Origin: Protonemura montana
Lineage: Eukaryota > Arthropoda > Insecta > Plecoptera > Nemouridae
Direction: 5' to 3'
DNA length: 64,000 nt
Assembly: GCA_947568835.1 (NCBI GenBank)
Contig: OX387602.1
Location: 3,628,570 to 3,692,569 of the forward strand
The notes under the pieces are model-generated. The model had not been told where the DNA came from, made no database searches, and saw nothing but the letters and a program-made list of their open reading frames with translations. Positions 1 through 11,264 of the stretch are shown here, in pieces; position 1 is the first letter of the stretch, and each line of letters starts with the position of its first letter. The translations under genes were made by a program, and so were the position numbers.

Positions 1-3000
1 ATCAGACATGGTCCCCCCTCAGGGTGGACCAAGATCATCTCATCAAACAACTGCATAACGCACTGGATCTTCGGCGGAGCGCGCGGGAGAGGTTTGCTAA
101 GTTTTGTCATCAGAATCCAAGAATCAGCGTGAATTCCTCGAAAACATGCGCGTCATTTATCATTTCGCGGGAAAAGCATTTCATTCTGATAAACTGTTTC
201 TGTCTGAATCACGTCTTCTGATGACTTCAACTTAGCTCAGGATCTTCCCCGGCTTTCAGTTAGCAGATTGTGATAGATGCTAAATCATTACTGAACATGG
301 AAGAGTCATGGATCGTGGGTGGCGGTGGCGGCGAGGCTTTGTGTGGATCTTTCGGCTCTTTGCGTTTGTCACTACGCCACTTGCACACAGCTGCTTTGCG
401 TGCATCGCTCGGGCCAAAAGAACGGAGATTTTCGTGGCTCGAAAGTTTGACTGTGATTGATTTTGCATACGTCGCGAATCGGACAGGTTTGAAAAATTGG
501 ACTGCCTGTTCTCTTCGCCCTCAACTTTACCCTCTGCGTCAACCCACAGACTAACCCATCATCTTTTATTTCCGTAAGATTTTTCACTTACAGGCAAAAA
601 AATCTCTTGAAAGATGCTAATAAGTCACCAGAGCTGTGTGGTGTGTTACCATCCCATACTTTTGTTTCCAAACATGCACATAGGGTTGAAATAGTTTCTA
701 CTACCCTTTGAAATTGCGAGAAATGGAACTTCTATTTTGTAATTTGTAAGTTGCCAAAGATGTACTTGGTACTGAGCAATGTTACATGGAAAGTGACAGC
801 ATGGAAATATTGTAATATTTTCTTATTTTCATGCGAAATCAAATACTTAAAAAAAAAAACCATTGCCTGCTACACATTCCCTTCAAATCTTTTCAAATAG
901 GAGCTACAACCCTCACGCGTCTCGAATCCCCCCGCTCCAGCCCTCTAATCCAATATATCGCCGACATCGTTGGCGCTTATGGGACGACAAACAAACAAGG
1001 TTGCCTGGAGACTTCTTCAAGATCTCTACTGGGGTTTCAAAATATGACATCGTGTCGTCTAGCGCCGTGGCATACCAAACAACTGTTAAAATGCTGACAA
1101 GATGACAGCGGAGAAGAAGTGCCTAAAAAAACAGCAAATGAAACAAATGCATCGAGTACGGTCCAACTTTTGAGACAAGTTCTTTGGAGGAGAAAAGTGT
1201 GATAACGCATGAAAACTTTTCTACTTTTGTAATAGCTTTCAATTCTGGACTCATGAATCGTCGGGGACAGAGTTTATGCCACAAGATATGTGATACCAAC
1301 CGGATACGCTTTTAACTTGACATATTGGCCACATAGTTATTGGTAGGTACCTAAAATAGGTGAAATGACTATCGGTTCTGTATTTTTGGGTGCCAGTAAT
1401 CCACGGATCCACTCTTAAGATGCCCTAAATGTACAAGGTATTAGTTTCTCTGCCTTGTCCATTCCACTATCACGCACGCAGGCCCCTTGGTCGACCGTGA
1501 TGACTACTGTGCTAAAACTCTCAATCTCTTTCGGCATCCTCTCATCGGGCTCGTCTCGTGGCGCGAGGCTCTAAGCGACTCCGTGATCGGCGTAGCTAAT
1601 CAAGCCCTCCCGAGCTCGCCGTCAGCCGATCAGCTTGCTTGCCACATCGCCAAGCCGACCCGCGACGCCTTCAAATATTAATGTCGGATCTTTCTCTCTG
1701 TCTTTTCCAGCAAATCTTTTTGAGATCGAGAAGAACGAGTCCTCCAGAATCGTTGACAACATCGCCCGCCAGAGCTGAGGGTGAGTCCCAGATCTATTTG
1801 TTTTCATTTCGCTAGAAAGCTGAACTTTTCTTCACAGAAGTTTGATCGCATAGCGAAATGTAAACCATTTCACCATGCGTGTACGTTTCGTCAATGAAGC
1901 GTGTTTCTCAAATACATCAGTTTTAATACTTTCTTATAAAATTTCTTTCGCTTGATACTTGTGTCGATACTTTCCCGCGAACGTTTACTTTTTGATATTT
2001 TATAGAATATTTGAGAAAAACTAAAGTTTCTTCATCATCACTCTCAAGTTTTCTAACAATTTGCTAAAGAATTTCCACGTCCATCATTATTTAAAACGAA
2101 CTGGCGGAAAGAACTGGAGGTAGGGGTAGGTGGAGCTGGGCCAGGGTTAGGGGTTGAGACGATGGTTGGGGGGTGATCCGACGAACGTGAAGCTCGCTTT
2201 GTTTTTTTTCCTGTGATGTCTTACTTGCTTGTGTATATTACGATGCTAACTTATATAAGAATTTCGTCATTATAACGTTACACAAGAGTTATATAGGATG
2301 CAAAAGTTCTTCAACTTTTTAACCGGTAAAGACGCTGGAGGAGGAAGTGGGGGATAAATGCGAGGCGAGTATTCACGTCGATTTAAGACAGAAATGCGTT
2401 AGAAATTATTTTTGAAATGAAGTGGAAACAGAAACAATCTGCGAAGAAACGAGTTATTGCAAAAAAGGCAAGAATAGCAAATATCGCGCTTTTTTGTTGT
2501 TGTTCAATTTACCTGTTTCTTTCTCTTATATTAATCCTGCCTGTTCTCAACTCTCGCTTTGCAATGCACACATACCAGTAGCAAATAATATCTGGCGATA
2601 CTAAACGCAACCCAGTTCCCTCCAAGCCAACTCCGTTGAAACTAGCCGGTTATTTTCCCTTAAATATGCATGTATCGAACTTTTCACCGGGAACAACGTG
2701 CTCGGGAGCTTGTCCTGATCTGGAACGGTTATGGCGAAGCATGTTAACGTTTGTAAGGTTGAGGTTATACGACAACAAGACGAGCTCTGGCAAGCAACGG
2801 GCTCCTCGATGCCAAACGTGCTTGCGGCTTCTGTTAAAGGGAACCAGAGATTTGAAGGAGCCGCTGCAAATACTCGTGCAATGTACATTCAACCCTCATT
2901 AAACATAGGCCCTCGTCGTCGTTACTCGGTATCGTAAAGCATCCCGACCATTCTCGGTATACTCGGCCAGGATGATTCGGTTCAACAAACTACTGTGTTT

Positions 3001-3299
3001 TACACATGGATATTACTGTTATGCCAGGATTTGTAGAGTTTAATTTTTAAAAGTGCGGTTGTAAAGTGAGGTTATAATTCCTTCACACCCTCCAAAAAGA
3101 AGAGATTACTACAAACACACTGGTGTTTATTTTAATATAATGTATGGATAATTTATATGGATTTACACTATTCACACACACATAAATATTATGCTCTCAT
3201 CATTCCGTATTGACGCCATAATTGATGGTAATTAAGTAAATCTCATTTGGATTCATTACGCTGCAATACACACAGATTACACTGATTATGCACTAGAGC
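1..3299. other. No gene seen
   Basis: Mostly AT-rich unique DNA. Open frames here are short (under 100 codons), overlap on both strands and carry no recognisable domain. A G-rich stretch at 2117-2175 contains GGGTTAGGGG words. Whether this is intergenic or an upstream Myt1 intron cannot be decided. Confidence 0.6.
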
Positions 3300-3490
3300 T
3301 AAATTTCCAGGAACTCACTTCACGTGGAAGTGCCATGTTCTTACAACACAGAATATGAACCAAGAATGTATGCAACCCGGGATTAAATTCCCATGAACAA
3401 CTCAACACAAACCTAACAGGGAAGTGCCAGCTCTTATAACACAGAATTGAGCCCAGAACGCTGGCACCCCAGAATTAAATTTCCGACACT
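3300..3490 (+). repeat. Diverged ~83-93 bp tandem repeat, just over two copies
   Basis: Copy 1 starts at 3300 (TAAATTTCCAGGAACTCACT), copy 2 at 3383 (TAAATTCCCATGAACAACTC) and a third begins at 3476 (TAAATTTCCGACAC). Both full copies contain GGAAGTGCCA, then CTTA followed by ACACAGAAT, then AGAA and a GCAACCC/GGCACCC box. The order of shared blocks is the same in each copy, with indels accounting for the difference in length. Confidence 0.75.
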
Positions 3491-4828
3491 TAAAACTTTG
3501 CGCGTTATCTGGTGATCGTCATCGCAATTACCATCATTTCCTATCCGCTGCAGCATCATCGATGAGCTCGCGACTCCTGATCGCCCGACGATCTCTCAAC
3601 GCACATCATTTAGATCTGAAACCGAGTTATTTAAACTCGTACTCGAGTTTTCGCCATGCGAGTGTATGCCGTCGCTAGCTAGAGTCGATGGCCCGCGGCT
3701 TCCAAGCATAAGCAAGTTGTGTGGTTTTTCGACAACGTGGCCGCCGCGGGGTGCTTTGGCGAACGAGCTATAGCATAGCGACCGACTGCCGCCTCTTTGC
3801 GACTTGCAGCTGCCCGCCCGGGGACCCGTCGGGGACGTTCCCGCAACAAGCTGGCGCTGTCCCTTCTACCGTCGCTCTTTGGGCACGACTCGACGCCAGC
3901 GTCGCGGCGCTCTCGCTATAGTGTGGGGCGATAGAGCACGTTCCTTTGCTAGCTGCACGGGCACCCGCGGTCGAGCGTACGAAAATAATTATTACATTTA
4001 TCAACGGAATTATATTCTGAATGTTATAAGATAGGGACACTTTAAGGGGGAGATTTTAGCCAAGGCCTAACGCAGAGTGATATTGAGTTTAGGGAAAGTT
4101 TAAAGATGACCTGTAGAATATTTTTTTATTGGTATGAACTCATACTAGTGATGGTAGGTGGGTTCTTATAGTTTATTTGATTCTGACCTGGTTTTTGTCT
4201 CAGAATCCATGTCTCAAGGAGAAGCAGTCTAAAGTCATATCCTCAAAGTCATGCGATTGGTAACTTAAACCAAATAATACATCCCTTAGTGTAATGTTAA
4301 TAAATCTCAGAGAAGGGTAGCTTTCATTTTGTGTAATGCACTAATTATGACACTGACCTTGCCAAAGTGTCTTGCGGTCATAAGCACTCATGGGAGCTGG
4401 GTCTTAAAGCAAAGCCCTATTGCACTAGCATCGGACTATGAAATTACAAAGCTAAGGCATGAAGACTTAATAGAAGATTTATGACATTATAGTTAAGGGG
4501 CAAGTGACTTAAGGTCATACATACATTTATGTATGGAAATATCACGCAAGGGTGTTGTGTTCATGCCGACATGCTAATATATACCATAAATAATAGATAT
4601 TCAAATCATTTCATGATTGAAAACACGTAAATATCAAGGATACCATTCTCATTATGTTTTCTCAGTACATCACATCTTGCAATTGCATATTTTTTCGTCT
4701 CTTCTACTGAAAATAGATTGAGTTAAGTCTTCGAGTCTATTATTTTCGTTAAAATATCCAGCAAAGTCGCCGTGGCAGCCTGTGCTGGTGTTCTCCCCGA
4801 TTGAATCCGGCTTCACCGAACCATGCAC

Positions 4829-4880
4829 GCCGCGACGCCGGCCACGCCGCCTCGACTTGGCGTCGGCGTCGGCGTCGCGC
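4829..4880. repeat. GGCGTC/GACGCC island
   Basis: GACGCC-type words switch to three GGCGTC hexamers at 4859-4876. The island is sharply GC-rich inside AT-rich DNA and is one of more than ten of its kind in the window. Confidence 0.7.
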
Positions 4881-5643
4881 TAGACTCGATTTAGCCAATT
4901 CCGTACAAAATAACCCTCTTCTTTCCTCTTTCATCCTTTAGTACAGTGGAAGTAAAACCGGTGGCACCCTCTGAAAGCTAGCCATCGAGCCTGCCACCTT
5001 CTCCCTTCCCTTCCATCCAGCCTCTCACACCATCAACCCTGGAAAAGAGGAAAAAATGTCACGCTTCTATTCAGTGAAACACACTGAAAAATCCTATCTA
5101 TGTTGATGCCACCTGTAGCTTCCCTACACACTGCAGCAGAGAAGTGCGAGCGTAAGTGGGCAAAAGAGTTCACATATGGCATGAATCGCGTGGAATGCGT
5201 AGGGTTTCATATCAATAGAGCGGTCGTTGGAAGCCGCAGGAAGCTGTCAGCCGCGATGACGTGATTATTTGCTTCCGGAAATGTGCACTCTCTTTCCCAG
5301 TGGAAAGATTTCACGTTCAGTGATATTTTTCTATTGAGGAATCTTCGAAGATTTCAAGGGAAAAACATATTTTAGATTTTTTTGAAAATAGATATGTCCG
5401 AAAGCGCAAACATCAAACTAAATGACGTAGGAAGCCATAAACGTTTCAAGTTAATAGGTTAGTCTCTTTTGTTATCGTAAGCAGACAAAGTATCAAATAT
5501 TAATTGTCACATTAGCTTCCCATTCGGCAACGCCACTTGTCCCTTCACAGCCTTTGTCCTGATTGTCAGGCGGCAGGAATCGCAGACCGCATCATTATTC
5601 GCCAGCATTAACCCGTCGTCAGTTAGCGGCGTGTCTTGAGCGG

Positions 5644-5690
5644 GCGTCGACCGCATCGTCGGCGTCGGCGTCGGCGTCGCGGTGCTGGCA
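5644..5690. repeat. GGCGTC hexamer repeat
   Basis: GGCGTC occurs three times in tandem (5661-5678) with further GCGTC words on both sides. Confidence 0.75.
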
Positions 5691-6770
5691 GGTGCCGGGG
5701 ATAGGTGACGCGGCGCTGATGGATAACGCCGTCGCGGTCAAACACATACACGTGGCCGACAAAGACCGGGCGCCCAGCGAACAGGGGTGGGGTGTGGGGT
5801 TCCGTTGACTGATCGGTGTTTACCAAACTTAGCTGCTTGCGATTTCACGGTCGAGCGTTGCGCTTTGTTGCGAATCGTGTGTGATTTTTGTCGACGTTCT
5901 TTGCGATTAAGCACGATTTTGTTCGAGTGTTTCTTCGTCGGCCGAAGAATGTGGGCGTGGCAAAGTTGAGGTCGAACTGAGCCGACCTCGCTGATAAAAG
6001 GTTTGATGTACAAGCATGTAAGATCTTCCACACGCCAGAGGATGCCTTCATTGGCACGCCGAAGACTAGGCCAGCAAATAACTTAACATACGTTTAACAA
6101 TATGTATGTGGTTCACAGTTGGCATTCAATATTATGTTGTAGTTTTAGTTTTTAAGGGAAGGGCATGCTAAGTTTACTCGTTCACAACGTTATTTCTGTT
6201 TTAAGTTGTTTACAGGTTCATAATCGTGGGAACATTAGAGGGTAAAATGGCCAAACAAATAGCATTGTTTGAAAGAACCAAAAGTTGACAACTCACTGAT
6301 GCTTAGAATTAGCGGTGAGCGCTCAAAGTTCCAGCGATAAGCCATACTCTTGAGTTTTTAAGTTAAAATTGAAGTATTTTATCCTGAAATGGGGCGAAGT
6401 CAAGTCTTGAATTGATCTCCTCATCGATGCCGGTTCCAAGACAAATTGGTCTGAGGGTTGGGTCCAGGAGCCAGTTGAAATATTTATGGAATAAGTGAGG
6501 AACATATTTGCCTTATTGTCATTGGGCCCGAGTCTTTGTCAGGTCATAAGAAAAACAATCTGTTCAACTGAAGCTACTGATTTAAATTTTACTAAACAAA
6601 GCAATAAATCAAAAATTTCTTAAATTCTTTCTATTTTCTCTGAAAGTGTGCCGGAATGTACCTCTTCATAGGTAGTTTTTGCAACAAATATTTTGCAAGA
6701 TGTGATAAAATAGCCAACATCAAAAATATTTAATTTCAGCTAATTTAGTTGATTTGTTTTAGGGGCATGT

Positions 6771-6843
6771 ATCCAAGTAGCTCAATGGGTTAGAGCAACA
6801 CCCGCGACAGGTGGAGATCGGGGTTCGAGTCCCCGTTAGGGCA
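6771..6843 (+). ncRNA. tRNA-like sequence with intact Pol III A and B boxes (SINE head or tRNA pseudogene)
   Basis: The A box TAGCTCAATGGG (6778-6789) and the B box GGTTCGAGTCC (6822-6832) match the Pol III consensus exactly. D stem GCTC/GAGC (6780-6783/6793-6796), an anticodon stem of four pairs, and T stem CGGGG/CCCCG (6819-6823/6831-6835) fold as in a tRNA. The acceptor strands ATCCAAG and TTAGGGC do not pair, position 33 is G instead of U, and the putative CGA anticodon would be serine yet the long variable arm is missing. It is therefore not a working tRNA gene. It most resembles the 5' head of a tRNA-derived SINE. Confidence 0.7.
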
Positions 6844-6985
6844 TCAATTTGTAGTAGTGTTGATAATAATAAAATGCCCCGCGCATTGCAAGCGTTTGAA
6901 GTTTCAATAAAATTTAAAATAAATAAAGGAATAAACTTCTTTTTTTGTAGTTAAAAGATCCGCCTAAATGTAGTTTGCTTCTAAA

Positions 6986-7803
6986 TTTGCTCTGCGGGTT
7001 GCATTCAGGAGCTACTTGATGAAATATAATATTTAAATATTTGTGTGATTTTGTGAAGGTCTTGCTTGACATTCAAGGAAAATAATCTTATAAAGAACCA
7101 AAAGTAACTGCACTTTAAATTGTCAGCGCATTTTTAAGCCTTTGCTCTGAGGGCTGCGTTCAGGGGCAAGGAAATATACTTTTAAGTTATCTATGTTTAA
7201 GTATCTATGGTTGTATGTTGAGATGTCTTGCATCACAAGCATCAAAGGAAATTTGTTAAAAATTCGGAAACTAGCAATAGATATATTTTTATAATTAATT
7301 TGCTCTGCGACATGCATTTAGGGACTGGAAAAAAAAATCTAAAATTCGAATGTATATAATATTATGCGAGGAGAAGTAAAATTTTACATGCAATTAGAAA
7401 TGGATATTAGAAAAAAAATATAAGTGACTGCGCTTTGCATTTAGAGTTTTTTTTTTGCATTTGCTCTGCGGGTTGCATTCAGAGGCTTAGATTGATTTTT
7501 TGTAGACTGCAATTTGAAAATACTTTTCATCGAGAGACTTGATATTTAACGCAAGAAAACCTTACAAAAATAAAAAACACATTCGATATGCGTTTTAAAT
7601 AATTATTTACATTTGCTTTGCGGGCTGCATTTAGGGGCAACACTCACTAGAATAGGTTAATGGTCACACACAGTGGATTTCCTTGGAAATACGATCTGTT
7701 GCTCCTTTTATGTAACAAAAAGTCCAGAATTTCATAGAAAAACAACGAGATTCTCGAGTTTGGAGCATCAATAATATTTTCTCTGAGGGTTGCATTCAGG
7801 GGC
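6986..7803 (+). repeat. Six tandem ~157-bp units sharing a 27-bp core
   Basis: Cores start at 6986, 7141, 7299, 7462, 7612 and 7777, spaced 155, 158, 163, 150 and 165 bp. The consensus centre is GCTCTGCGGGTTGCATTCAG, preceded by TTT and followed by GGGC. The copies differ at only a few positions while the DNA between them has diverged much more, although several units keep an AAGTNACTGC..TTT-like segment 30-40 bp ahead of the core. The core is far better preserved than its surroundings. The period is close to one nucleosome repeat. Confidence 0.8.
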
Positions 7804-8864
7804 AAAACACATTTAGGTTAGGTTACTTATAGTTTTATTAGTTTTACACTTATTAATATTATTATGATCAGTGCTTTTATTATTTGTTACCATTATAATT
7901 GACATGCATTATTATTATTATTATTTTTTCCTTTTCTATTTCCATAAGAAGTTATTATTCATTTTTTTTTTTTTAAATATTTTTATATCTTATAATATAG
8001 TATAGTCTGTACATTCCTCTGTATTACAACAGAGTAGGAATTCCTAGACTTAAATAATAAATAAATAAATAAATAAATACATTTCATATTGGAAGTATTC
8101 GTCATTTTCAAGAATATTTTGTGACAAGTGTACTGAAATTATGAAATAATATGTAATGATGGACATGAAAAGCCATTCAACCACAGTTTCTTTGCTTATC
8201 AAAGATAGGGTGTGCCTAAATAATGTGTTTGCTTAGTTTGGGATCCGCTGTTTTTTTTTCGTCGAATGGTGCTCTGGTCATTGCAATATTTTCTCCCTGA
8301 AATCTGGTGCATTTTCTGCGCTTATTTGAAATGTTTTATGGAAATGTAATGGGAAGTGGTGGGGGGCAATTTGTAATAAAATAAAACTTGTATTTGTGAA
8401 ACGAAAGTCTTCCGAAGTAACGAGTTTACCGCTCCTCGAATTGAGACAATGTCCTCGCTTTAAACAGCAATTCATCTCTGTTCCTCTCACACATGGTTCA
8501 AGTGGTCTGACTTTTAAATATTTATCAATAATTTAACAAGATTTGAATGGATTTTACAAAAACCGTGCTTCCATATAAGCAGTGATTAATTTAGCAAACT
8601 AGAGCACTTATATACATTCTCTATATTCCGGTTAGAAAAGCATCACGAAGCAGGAAGTCGTATTAGTTTCAAAAAGCACGATCGCGGAAAAATAACATTT
8701 TTATTTGACTGGCGCATCGAGATAGAATGAATCCGGTTTAGGATTTTTTTAACAGGGACGTAAGGTTAGCGCAGCGAGGTGGTTGGGTGTGGGGGGGAGA
8801 TTCGCCCCCCTTCCGCCACGATTCCCAGATCATCGTTCCGGCCTGTTGTTCCCTGACTGCTAGA

Positions 8865-8892
8865 GGGGGGGGGGGGAGGGGGGGGGGGGGGG
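8865..8892. repeat. Poly-G tract
   Basis: Twelve G, one A, then fifteen G. It can form a G-quadruplex and is liable to sequencing and replication slippage. Confidence 0.9.
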
Positions 8893-9245
8893 CACACAGA
8901 GAGTTTCCGGGAGCTCCCTAGAGACTCAGCGGCTGCCAGCAGGCCCCGGACTCCAGGATCATCGGCCCGGCCCGACATAGTCGGTCTCTACACTCGGTGG
9001 ACGACGTACCTTACATCGCAGTGCAAATTGCCCTCGCACTGTTTACAATGGACCACGTTCGTTTGCTTTTGTCTGGAGGTGGTAGGGACTGTTTCAAAAG
9101 AAGGCTCATCATCTTCTGAAAATGCAAGACGGTTTTTGAACGCAAGATTTTGATTTTCCTTGTGGGTATTTGGTGAATTCCCTTGGAGAAGTTTAGCGGC
9201 AACGGCGTGGACGAAACTTGCACCGCAGCGCCCTCTTGTTTGCCG

Positions 9246-9260
9246 CCCCCCCCCCCCCCC
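9246..9260. repeat. Poly-C tract
   Basis: Fifteen consecutive C followed by C-rich DNA to about 9280. The opposite strand is a possible G-quadruplex. Confidence 0.9.
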
Positions 9261-9690
9261 TCCCCCTCCTCCCTCCCGTGGTCACGTGGATCTCTCGGAT
9301 TAATAAGAAAACGCAAATGAGAGGCGCGCGCACGAGGTCGCGCATACAAATTTCGAACGAATCTTTCTTCACCGCGAAGCGCGCTCGGACGAGGCGGATA
9401 TCAAAATGTGGTAATGGCTGTAGAGGACAAGTTTTGTTTTTTGAGATTTTGACATGTTTTCCTGTCTCTACTTTCATTTCGAAATTTCCTCTCCACTCTC
9501 TTTCTCTCTCGCCCGCCCTCTCACACTTAGGTTCTACATCGTTCGTATATATACGCCATGCGCTTGTACATTCATTTAGCTAAAAAGAGAAAGACGTGAA
9601 CATGGAAATGAGTTTTGGGCTGTCACCGCTACGTCCTATACCCTTCATCGCCATCCTCTACTCGCTCCACCCGCACACTTCGACTAGCTG

Positions 9691-9717
9691 CCGACGCCGC
9701 CGACGCCGCCGACGCCT
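9691..9717. repeat. (GACGCC)n island
   Basis: Three CCGACGCCG units in a row, the reverse-complement form of the GGCGTC islands. Confidence 0.75.
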
Positions 9718-11205
9718 GCCTGCTAGAACCTTATGTTTGTCCGGGGCATAAGTTTTAAACCTGACGCCAACGAGGATGAGTGGAATTAATAATTCTCATC
9801 ACGGGATCCACTCGAGGTTTGATGTCTTAAAAGTAAAAGGCGGGGGAAAAGCTTTCGGGGCGGCGGGGGCTCGGGTGGTGGAGGGGACGGTACATCGGCA
9901 CGTGACAACGAATGTATTTGAACAAGATTTGATTCCCGAAGAGCACCTTTTCGATCATTACTAGGCTTCTATCTTCTCCCCGTCGTTCACGTCGGATTTT
10001 AAGATAGTTTAATTACGAGTCTCACCGTGTAGATTATGTACGCATTGTTATACCCTGAAAGTCTTTCACTACCATAATATAAATTTTCCGGTTATTCTGA
10101 GGAACCCATAAAGTATGCTATTCGCTAATCTCTGGGACTATACCTTGTTCAGAGCCGTAAAAGATTGCAGTTGATAGCATTGTTTTCCCTCCATCCGCGT
10201 GTAAAAGAGAAAACGCGCGGAGCGTTTGGCGCAGGAAGCCCCCGGAAAACTCTTGGCGGTGTCTTGAGTTGGCTTCCCCTTCTGGCAACCAAGCTACCTT
10301 GCGGCTGATTTGCCTGCCCGCCTTTAAGAAATCTTTCCTAGCTTCTAGCCAACGTGGGCGAGGATTTTCTTAGCTATATTTTCTGTTATTATCTTCTCTC
10401 TCGCCACTTAAGTAACGTAGTTATTCTGCGGGTCACAAGCAAAAGCATGCACTTGCACGAGGAGTGTTAGAACACAGTCGACTTGCTACTTCCTTTCCAA
10501 ATAGGAAAAAAAGCTAAGAAGGGTTGGCTTTAGAAATAATTTATAAGAGGTGGAGATTTCACTGCAAGGAGCGTTACCCCACACGTCGACTCTGTCAAAA
10601 TAGAGCTAGAAAATGGCAATATAATTAAAAGTAACTAACAGACAGGTTGATAAGACTTCAGATGCAGGTGATTTGACGTTTGTTCCATACCGTCACAAAC
10701 CGTTACGCACCGCTCTATTAGTTACCTACACCTCAAACAGAGCAAGCGGTGTTGTGGTAAGGAGTTCGTTAATTGTGTCACCAGTACTTAGGCACTTAAC
10801 GGTGCCAATATTTCTCCTGAATACCTTCGTGCGCTTAATATCAAGACAATTCCGTTTTCTCACTAAAATCTTTGGAGAAATACTCGCCCTGCCACGCCGT
10901 TAAGAGCAAATATGAATACAGCAAGTAAGTAACTGGTTGTTAGCCTATCAGTGGAATGGGTAACCAATGTGTGTGTATAATAAGATGTCTGAGAAATGGT
11001 GCAGAAACAAGCGGAGCCATGGTTGGAAGTTAGCTGAAGCCTGGAGCGTGAAGAGCGCACAGCCGCGGTACAATTAGATATCTTTGTGCCATAACTCACG
11101 GTGTAATCTCAGGCATGGTAAAGCTACCCCCTCACCTACCCCCCCGTTTCCACTTCCACCTACGCTCTTACTCCCCGCTCAACCATCCCCCAGCCCTTGG
11201 TCTAG

Positions 11206-11264
11206 GACGCCGCCGCCGACGCCACCGACGACGACGACGACTACGACGACGACGGCGACGACGA
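11206..11264. repeat. GACGCC followed by (GAC)n
   Basis: GACGCC/GCCGAC words grade into an imperfect GAC/GACGAC microsatellite. This suggests slippage expansion from the same hexamer. Confidence 0.8.

Larger units (their letters stand above)
3491..6770. other. No gene seen; two GC islands
   Basis: A GC-rich patch at 3660-3960 and the two GGCGTC islands at 4829 and 5644 are set in AT-rich DNA. The 4180-4530 stretch contains several AAGTCATA/AAGGTCATA words of unclear meaning. No coding frame is convincing. Confidence 0.55.
6771..8079 (+). mobile_element. Composite SINE-like element: tRNA head, internal tandem units, (AAAT)n tail
   Basis: The segment begins with the tRNA-like head, continues through six diverged units of about 150-165 bp, passes a TTATTA-rich stretch (7843-8030) and ends in (AAAT)n at 8052-8079, the kind of tail left by target-primed reverse transcription. 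The stretch before the tail (CTGTATTACAACAGAGTAGG near 8018) looks like a non-LTR retrotransposon 3' end. No target-site duplication is evident and 1.3 kb is long for a SINE, so it may instead be a SINE next to an unrelated satellite-like block or the remnant of a longer element. No ORF is present. Confidence 0.5.

Noticed and set aside
2117-2175. Telomere-like repeat
   Set aside because: GGGTTAGGGG words appear only a few times and irregularly in a generally G-rich stretch.
6771-6843. Functional tRNA-Ser(CGA) gene
   Set aside because: The acceptor stem does not pair, position 33 is G, and the long variable arm required for serine tRNAs is missing.
6986-7803. CRISPR array
   Set aside because: The regular 27-bp cores are too far apart (spacers about 130 bp), spacers are themselves related, and the DNA is eukaryotic.
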